A stretch of 7,830 nucleotides of DNA from Gammaproteobacteria bacterium (lineage in GTDB: Bacteria; Pseudomonadota; Gammaproteobacteria; S144-34), in contig WFOW01000276.1 in NCBI GenBank assembly GCA_015487895.1, positions 1 to 7,830 of the forward strand. The letters are read 5' to 3'. Made by a program: the position numbers and the translations under genes. The notes under the pieces are model-generated. The model ran no database searches and was not told where the DNA came from. It saw only the letters and a list, made by a program, of their open reading frames with translations. Shown in pieces: positions 1 through 5,127 of this stretch; within the stretch, counting starts at the first letter, position 1, and every line of letters begins with the position of its first letter.

Positions 1-13
1 CCCCTCCCTCCCC

Positions 14-214
14 ATGGAGGACATGCCCCTCTGGCTCAAGGTGACCACGGCCCTGTTCCTGGGCTTCATGGCCTGGCGGCTGTGGCCCGTGGCGCGCCAC
101 TGGAGCAAGGAGGGGCCGAAGGGGTCCGCCGACGACTGGCGCGCGGCGATCGTGCCGCTCGCGCTGGTCGTCCTGCTCATCGCCCTGCTGGTCGCCTGGC
201 TGCGGGGGCAGTGA
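14..214 (+). CDS. Small two-helix membrane protein, unknown function (possibly 5'-partial)
   Basis: Encodes up to 66 residues with two hydrophobic segments (about residues 5-25 and 46-62). They are separated by a polar, charged stretch that includes the string KEGPKGSADDW. Nearly every codon ends in G or C, which supports real coding. The start is uncertain. ATG at 14 has almost no upstream sequence to judge. ATG at 23 has GGAGG only 2 bases ahead, which is too close for a good ribosome site. The frame is also open to the left edge, so the gene could begin before the window. It converges on the nitrate operon and is followed by a hairpin with a T tail. It resembles short conserved hypothetical membrane proteins of Gammaproteobacteria, but that is memory, not a search. 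No function can be assigned. Confidence 0.6.
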   Translation: MEDMPLWLKVTTALFLGFMAWRLWPVARHWSKEGPKGSADDWRAAIVPLALVVLLIALLVAWLRGQ

Positions 215-232
215 CCGGATCCGGCGGATCGG

Positions 233-277
233 GCGCCAGAAATCAGCCTTCTGCGAAGGCCGATTTCGGGCGCTTTT
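233..277 (+). terminator. Rho-independent terminator of the small plus-strand gene
   Basis: An 18-base inverted repeat (arms 233-250 and 256-273, 16 of 18 positions paired, loop CTGCG) starts 18 bases after the stop codon at 212-214. It is followed directly by TTTT and then AGCCTTT. A strong stem with a T-rich tail fits an intrinsic terminator for the plus-strand gene. The lower part of the right arm is shared with the next hairpin, so the two cannot fold at the same time. Confidence 0.6.
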
Positions 278-302
278 AGCCTTTCGGGAAGGCTAAAAGC
301 GC
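270..302. terminator. Perfect 14-bp hairpin in the convergent gap, likely end of the nitrate operon
   Basis: Arms 270-283 and 289-302 are perfect reverse complements of 14 bases around a five-base loop (TCGGG on the plus strand). It lies 13 bases beyond the stop codon of the last minus-strand gene, so it is well placed to end or protect the operon transcript. Neither strand has a T tract directly after it, so it is not a textbook terminator in the minus direction. The four T bases of its left arm also serve as the tail of the neighbouring plus-strand terminator. Confidence 0.5.
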
Positions 303-315
303 GCCGGGGCCGGGC

Positions 316-690
316 TCAGGGCTCCGTGCGGGAGCCGCCGCGCAGCGCGCCGCGGCGGTCCAGCAGGCGTCCGGAGACGCGGCGCCGGTAGTCCGCCCGC
401 GCGCCCCGCAGGCCGATGAGGAGCCAGACGCCGAGGGCCGGCACCAGCAGCCAGGCGAGCGCGTGCCCCGTGGCCAGCGCGGCGGCGGCGGCGAGGAAGA
501 GCGGCAGCGCGAGCAGCGCCCCGCGCAGGCCGTGGCGCAGCAGGAGCACCCCGAAGGCCGCGGCGCGCAGCCCCCGCTGGCGGCGCGAGCGGTAGCTCGC
601 CTCGAAGACCGCCCGCCGCAGGGCCGCAGCGGGGTCCTCGCGCCGCGCGCCGCCCGCCTCCGCGCCCCCGTGCCCCGCGTCCCGGGACAT
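316..690 (-). CDS. Unrecognised small membrane protein, last gene of the nitrate operon
   Basis: Encodes 124 residues. The N-terminal third is polar and arginine-rich. Two adjacent hydrophobic helices follow (about residues 57-74 and 76-94), joined by a very short turn, and then a basic C-terminal tail. The pattern suggests a helical hairpin with both ends in the cytoplasm by the positive-inside rule. There are no cysteines and few histidines, so no cofactor site is evident. It starts 17 bases after the stop codon of the membrane-anchor gene, which makes co-transcription likely. The only purine-rich ribosome-site candidate (GAGGGG) is about 15 bases from the ATG, so translation may depend on coupling to the upstream gene. 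I do not recognise the family. An accessory or assembly role for the membrane-bound nitrate reductase is a guess from position only. Confidence 0.65.
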   Translation of the reverse strand: MSRDAGHGGAEAGGARREDPAAALRRAVFEASYRSRRQRGLRAAAFGVLLLRHGLRGALLALPLFLAAAAALATGHALAWLLVPALGVWLLIGLRGARADYRRRVSGRLLDRRGALRGGSRTEP

Positions 691-707
691 GACGGCCGCG
701 CCGCCCC

Positions 708-2549
708 TCAGTGCGTGCGCTCCAGCACGCCGACCTGGGGCATCCGGGCCAGCCCCACCTCGCGCGCGTGCTCCTGGAAGCCCGGGTTCTTCCAGAAGAA
801 GGCGCCGGGCATGGTGGTCGGGATCACGAGCACGTAGAACAGGGCGCGGCCGACGAGCTCGACGAGGGCCGCGAGCAGGAAGGCGCCCAGCCAGCCGGCG
901 GCGCCCGCCGTCCCGCCTGGCACCTGCCACGCGAGCACTGCCACCAGCACGGCGGTCACGGCGATGCCGGCGTTGCGGGCGATCCAGGTCTTGCCGAAGC
1001 GGGTGCGCTGGACCAGGTGGGCGGCGGTGCCGAGCCCGCCCTCGCGGGACATGGCGCGCGCATGGGCCCACAGCCCGAGCGCCTCCAGCGTGAGGCCGGC
1101 GAGCACGATGCCGCCGAGCGCGTGCACGGTCCGGGGCGTGAGGCTCGCGGCGCCCGCGGCCGCCGCGAGCGCCCAGGACGCGAGCACGGCGAGCCCGCCG
1201 AGGACGAGCGCCGCGCCGTAGAAGGCCGTGAGCACCTGCCAGTGGTTCCAGAAGGGCCGTGCCGGGATGCGGTAGATGCGGTGCATGAACCAGAGCGTGG
1301 CGGGCCCGGCCGCGGCGGCGGCCCAGCCGAGCCCCTCGCGCAGGTCAGCGCCCCACCCTGCGGGCAGCAGCGCGCCGAGCTCCGGGAAGATCTCGAGCAC
1401 GACGTGGCCGCCCATCAGGTTGTAGAAGACCGCCAGGCTCGCCACCTCGCGGCTCACGGGCGACCAGCGCAGGTTGTTGAAGGCCCGGTAGAAGCGGTGC
1501 GGGCGCCCCAGGTGCAGCGTCGAGAGCGCGATGGCGAGCGTCTGCAGGGCGAACAGCCCCGCCAGCATGCCGTGGCGCAGCCCCGGGGGGGCGGCGAGGT
1601 CGGCGAGGCCGAGGCGCGGGCCGAGGAAGAGCGCGAGGAAGGCCCCGACCACGAGCTGGGTGGCCAGCGTGAAGATCACGAGCGGGTCCTCGCGCGAGCG
1701 CAGCCGGCGCAGGCCCCATTCGCGGCGCGTGCCGATCTTGTCGCGGTCCGGGCGCGGGCGGTGCTCGCCGCGTCCCGGCGTCTCGCGCACGTAGCGCACG
1801 GGGACCGAGTCGGGCCGGGCCAGCTCGTCCGGCGTGCTCGCCGCCTGCTGGAAGCGGATGTTGGGATGCGTGATCGAGGGGTCCGGGAACCCCGGGATCG
1901 CCACCTCGCACTGCACGCGGTTCTCGGGGACGGTCTCGATCACGCCGAAGTCGAGGGCGCCGCCGAGGCAGGCCGCCACGCAGGCCGGCTTGAGGCCCGC
2001 CTCGAGGCGGTCGATGCACATGTTGCACTTGTGGACGTGGCCGCGCTCGAGGTCGAGCTGCGGGGCGTTGTAGGGGCAGACCCAGGTGCAGTAGCCGCAG
2101 CCGAAGCAGATGTCGGGGTCCTGGAGCACCGCCCCGTACTCGGCGTACTTGGTGTAGGCGCGCGTCGGGCAGCCCTTGAGGCAGACCGGGTTCTCGCAGT
2201 GGTTGCACGCCATGGAGATGTTGATGCGCCGGTAGGCGGGCCAGCTCCCGCCCTCGACGTAGCCCACCGAGCGGTAGGCCAGATAGGGCGGCAGGCCGTT
2301 CTTCTCGGCGCAGGCGGTCTCGCAGGCGTGGCAGCCGATGCAGTTGTCGGCGTTGAAGTAGAAGCCGTGCTGGCGGTAGCGGTCGGGGTTGTCGCTGCGC
2401 GACTCGCGGCCGTTGATGCGCAGCGGCTCGCGCGCGAGCGGATCGTCGGGCCGGGCGAGCTCCACGGGCGCGCCCCAGCGGGTGCGCTCCGGGGCGGGCC
2501 GCCGCGGCAGGCGCGCGTAGTCGGGCTCGTCGGGACGTGGCTGCTGCAT
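708..2549 (-). CDS. Fused DmsB-like 4x[4Fe-4S] ferredoxin and DmsC-like membrane anchor, putative quinol-to-nitrate-reductase electron donor
   Basis: Encodes 613 residues in three parts. Residues 1-65 are a proline- and arginine-rich extension with no signal peptide. Residues 66-205 form a DmsB/NarH-type ferredoxin domain with sixteen cysteines in four sets: 70/73/76/80, 115/118/123/127, 148/151/154/158 and 175/178/190/194. This is enough for four [4Fe-4S] clusters. After a polar linker (about 205-285), residues 288-578 hold about eight hydrophobic helices like DmsC, the menaquinol-oxidising anchor of DMSO reductase. In the DMSO reductase system these are separate subunits; here they are one chain. 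The start codon is 7 bases after the stop of the nitrate reductase gene, and GAGGA overlaps that stop as the ribosome site. I infer that it oxidises quinol in the membrane and passes electrons to the adjacent molybdoenzyme. That link is inferred from gene order and domains. Alternative: the pair serves another oxyanion. Confidence 0.88.
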   Translation of the reverse strand: MQQPRPDEPDYARLPRRPAPERTRWGAPVELARPDDPLAREPLRINGRESRSDNPDRYRQHGFYFNADNCIGCHACETACAEKNGLPPYLAYRSVGYVEGGSWPAYRRINISMACNHCENPVCLKGCPTRAYTKYAEYGAVLQDPDICFGCGYCTWVCPYNAPQLDLERGHVHKCNMCIDRLEAGLKPACVAACLGGALDFGVIETVPENRVQCEVAIPGFPDPSITHPNIRFQQAASTPDELARPDSVPVRYVRETPGRGEHRPRPDRDKIGTRREWGLRRLRSREDPLVIFTLATQLVVGAFLALFLGPRLGLADLAAPPGLRHGMLAGLFALQTLAIALSTLHLGRPHRFYRAFNNLRWSPVSREVASLAVFYNLMGGHVVLEIFPELGALLPAGWGADLREGLGWAAAAAGPATLWFMHRIYRIPARPFWNHWQVLTAFYGAALVLGGLAVLASWALAAAAGAASLTPRTVHALGGIVLAGLTLEALGLWAHARAMSREGGLGTAAHLVQRTRFGKTWIARNAGIAVTAVLVAVLAWQVPGGTAGAAGWLGAFLLAALVELVGRALFYVLVIPTTMPGAFFWKNPGFQEHAREVGLARMPQVGVLERTH

Positions 2550-2556
2550 GGCGTCC

Positions 2557-4737
2557 TCAGTAGGCGCGCGCGGCGAGGTTGCGCCGCGCCGCCGCCTGCT
2601 GATCGGGGGCGGGCTCGACGCGCACCGCGCACTGCTTGTAGGCGGGCTGGCGCGAGTGGGGGTCGAGCAGCCCGAGCGTCAGGCGGTTGACGCAGTCGTG
2701 GAAGTGGAAGGGGATGAAGACCATGTTGCGCGGCACGCGATGGGTGAGCTGCACCAGCACCACGGCGTCGCCGCGGCGCGAGGTCACCCGCGCGTAGCTC
2801 ATGTGCTCGATGCCGAGCTCGCGCGCCGCGTCCGGGTTCATCTCCATGTAGGGCGTCGGGCTGAAGCGGTTGAGGTTGCCGATCTTGCCCGTGCGGGTGC
2901 GCGTGTGGAAGTGCTCGACCACGCGCCCGGTGTTGAGCCAGAAGGGATACTCCTCGTCCGGCCGCTCGTTGTTGTCCTCGAAGGGGAGCGGGATCAGGCG
3001 CGCCTTGCCGTCCGGGTGCTGGAAGCGCCCGTCCGTGTAGAGGCGCGGGCTGCCCTTCTCCTGCCCCTCGGGACAGGGCCACTGGATCCCGCGCTGGGCC
3101 TCGATCTTCTCGTAGTCCATGCCCGAGATGTCGACGAGGCGGCCCTTCGAGAGCTGCTTCATCTCCTCGAAGACCTGGCGCGGGGTCTCGGGAAAGCGCA
3201 TGCGCCGGCCCTGCTCGAAGCGGCGGGCGATCTGGTTGAAGATCCACAGGTCCGGCTTCGACTCGCCGTAGGGCGGGCAGACGTTGCGGATCAGGTTCAC
3301 CCGCCGCTCGGTGTTGGTGAAGACGCCCTCCTTCTCCGCCCACAGCGCGGCGGGCAGGTAGACGTGGCTGTACTGGTTGGTCTCCACGTCCTCGTAGGCG
3401 TCCTGCACCACCAGGAACTCGAGCTTCTCGAGCGTGCGGCGGATGCGCTCGGTGTTGGGCATGGAGGTCATGGGGTTGGTGGCGATCAGCCACAGGCCCT
3501 TGACGCGGCCCGTCTCGATGGCGCGGAAGATGTCCGTCATGAACATGCCGCGCCTCTTGGGGAAGAACTCCGGGTCCACGCCCCAGAAGCGCGCGATCTC
3601 CTCGCGGTGCTCGGGGTTCTCGAGCAGGCGGTAGCCCGGCAGGCCCGAGCAGGAGGACCATTCGCGCGTGCCCATGGCGTTGCACTGCCCCGTGATGGAC
3701 AGCGGGCTGCCGCCGGGCTTGCCGACGTTGCCCGTCAGCAGGCACAGGTTGTTGATGGCCACCACGCCGTCGGAGCCGTGCGTGGACTGGTTGATGCCCA
3801 TGGTCCAGATCACCATGGCGGACTCGGCCTGCCCGAAGGTGCGGGCGACGTGGCGGATGGTGTCGGCGTCGATGCCGGTGATGCGCGCGGCGCGGTCCGG
3901 GTCCCAGCGCTCGACCTCGGCGGCGAAGTCCTCGAAGCCGGTGGTATGGCGGCGCACGTAGTCCATGTCCGCGAGCCCTTCCTTGAGGATCACGTGCGCG
4001 AGCGCGTTGAACAGCACCACGTCCGTGCCCGGCTCGATGGCCAGGTGCACGTCGGCCTGCTGGGCGAGCATGGTCACGCGCGGGTCGACCACGATCAGGG
4101 GAAAGCCGCGGCGCTCGCGCGCCTCGCGCAGGCGCCAGTAGATGACGGGGTGCTGCTCCGGCAGGTTGGAGCCGACGGCGATGAGGCAGCCCGTGTGCTC
4201 GAAGTCCTCGTAGCAGCCGGGCGGGCCGTCGGAGCCGAAGGAGCGCTTGTAGCCCGAGACGGCCGAGGACATGCACAGCGTGGTGTTGCCGTCGTAGTTG
4301 TTGGTGCCGATGACGCCGCGGGCGAGCTTGCCGAGGGTGTAGAACTCCTCGGTCATGATCTGGCCGGTGGAGAGGATGGCGAAGGCGTCGCGCCCGTAGC
4401 GCGCCTGGATGCGCTTGATCTCCTCGGCCACGCGGTCGAGCGCCTCGTCCCAGGAGACGCGCCGGAAGGGCTCGGTGCGGTGCGCGCGCATCAGCGGATG
4501 CGCGCCCCGGCCCGGCGTGCGGAAGAGCTCGTACTCGAGGATGCCCTTCAGGCACAGCTTGCCGCGGTTGACGTCGGCGCCGCCCACCCCGCGGGCCGAG
4601 ACGGGCCGCCCCTCGCGGTCGAGGCCGACCTCGATGGAGCAGCCGGTCGAGCAGTAGCCGCAGGTGGTGTAGCGCCATTCCACGACGCCCTTGTCGTGGA
4701 GGCGGATGGGGTTCTTGTTGCGCCGTCCGAAGAGCAT
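2557..4737 (-). CDS. nasA: Assimilatory nitrate reductase, catalytic subunit (NasA/NarB-like, Mo-bisMGD)
   Basis: Encodes 726 residues, about the usual length of NarB-type catalytic subunits. It reduces nitrate to nitrite at a molybdenum bis-MGD centre. An N-terminal [4Fe-4S] site is visible as cysteines 26, 29, 33 and 62. The segment around C155 (LCMSSAVSGYKRSFG, then GCYEDFE) closely matches the periplasmic nitrate reductase NapA and its relatives, where this cysteine binds molybdenum. TMGINQSTHG (312-321) and the GTRE motif around R358 also fit the Nap/Nas group and argue against formate dehydrogenase or DMSO reductase. The C-terminal cofactor-binding domain ends in a typical YKQCAVRV segment. 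It has no Tat signal, so it should act in the cytoplasm. It also lacks the extra C-terminal BFD-like [2Fe-2S] domain seen in Klebsiella NasA. The ATG lies 24 bases after nirD, with AAGGA about 7 bases upstream. The symbol could equally be narB. Confidence 0.88.
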   Translation of the reverse strand: MLFGRRNKNPIRLHDKGVVEWRYTTCGYCSTGCSIEVGLDREGRPVSARGVGGADVNRGKLCLKGILEYELFRTPGRGAHPLMRAHRTEPFRRVSWDEALDRVAEEIKRIQARYGRDAFAILSTGQIMTEEFYTLGKLARGVIGTNNYDGNTTLCMSSAVSGYKRSFGSDGPPGCYEDFEHTGCLIAVGSNLPEQHPVIYWRLREARERRGFPLIVVDPRVTMLAQQADVHLAIEPGTDVVLFNALAHVILKEGLADMDYVRRHTTGFEDFAAEVERWDPDRAARITGIDADTIRHVARTFGQAESAMVIWTMGINQSTHGSDGVVAINNLCLLTGNVGKPGGSPLSITGQCNAMGTREWSSCSGLPGYRLLENPEHREEIARFWGVDPEFFPKRRGMFMTDIFRAIETGRVKGLWLIATNPMTSMPNTERIRRTLEKLEFLVVQDAYEDVETNQYSHVYLPAALWAEKEGVFTNTERRVNLIRNVCPPYGESKPDLWIFNQIARRFEQGRRMRFPETPRQVFEEMKQLSKGRLVDISGMDYEKIEAQRGIQWPCPEGQEKGSPRLYTDGRFQHPDGKARLIPLPFEDNNERPDEEYPFWLNTGRVVEHFHTRTRTGKIGNLNRFSPTPYMEMNPDAARELGIEHMSYARVTSRRGDAVVLVQLTHRVPRNMVFIPFHFHDCVNRLTLGLLDPHSRQPAYKQCAVRVEPAPDQQAAARRNLAARAY

Positions 4738-4761
4738 CTTTCCGTCCTTTTCCGGGCCCGC

Positions 4762-5127
4762 TCAACCCTCCTCGCAGCCGCGGGGCTCGAGGCGCAGGTA
4801 GACCACCCCGTCCTCCACACGCACCGGGAAGGTGGCGGTGCAGCCCTCGTCGGGCGCCACCGCCTCGCCGCTGTCGAGGTGGATCTTCCAGTCGTGCAGC
4901 GGGCAGGCGACCTTGCGGTCGTGCACGATGCCCTGCGAGAGCGGGCCGCCGCGGTGCGGGCAGCGGTCGCGCAGGGCGTAGACCTCGTCGTCGGCGGTGC
5001 GGAAGACGGCGATGTCGCCGTCGGGCGCCTTGACGACGCGCGCCCCCCGGCGGGGGATGTCCTCCAGGCGCCCCACCTCGATCCAGCTCTCGCCCGCGCG
5101 CTCGCGCATGGCCTGTGCGCCGCTCAT
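4762..5127 (-). CDS. nirD: Nitrite reductase (NADH) small subunit NirD, Rieske-type
   Basis: Encodes 121 residues, slightly longer than the roughly 108 of E. coli NirD. It is the small partner of NirB in the cytoplasmic NADH nitrite reductase that makes ammonium. The Rieske fold is recognisable, and all four [2Fe-2S] ligands appear to be present: C56 and H58 in RCPHRGGPLS, and C75 and H78 in CPLHDWKI. Many NirD proteins have lost these ligands, so this one may still carry a cluster. The start codon overlaps the nirB stop as ATGA, a sign of translational coupling, and a strong GAGGAGG ribosome site lies 7 bases upstream. An alternative start at the second methionine (residue 7) would drop only six residues and is less well supported. 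Confidence 0.93.
   Translation of the reverse strand: MSGAQAMRERAGESWIEVGRLEDIPRRGARVVKAPDGDIAVFRTADDEVYALRDRCPHRGGPLSQGIVHDRKVACPLHDWKIHLDSGEAVAPDEGCTATFPVRVEDGVVYLRLEPRGCEEG

Noticed and set aside
711..2690. Plus-strand open frame of 659 codons opposite the ferredoxin-DmsC fusion
   Set aside because: The minus strand carries sixteen ordered ferredoxin cysteines and eight helices, while this frame is compositionally biased with no domain.
2557..4737. Reading the molybdoenzyme as a formate dehydrogenase or a periplasmic NapA
   Set aside because: The metal-site segment around C155 and the TMGINQ and GTRE motifs match the nitrate reductase group, there is no Cys-His or selenocysteine motif of formate dehydrogenases, and there is no Tat signal as in NapA.
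1940..4765. Minus-strand open frame of 941 codons in another phase across the nitrate reductase and ferredoxin genes
   Set aside because: It overlaps the correct frames throughout. The translation is dominated by arginine, alanine, proline and glycine and carries none of the family motifs.
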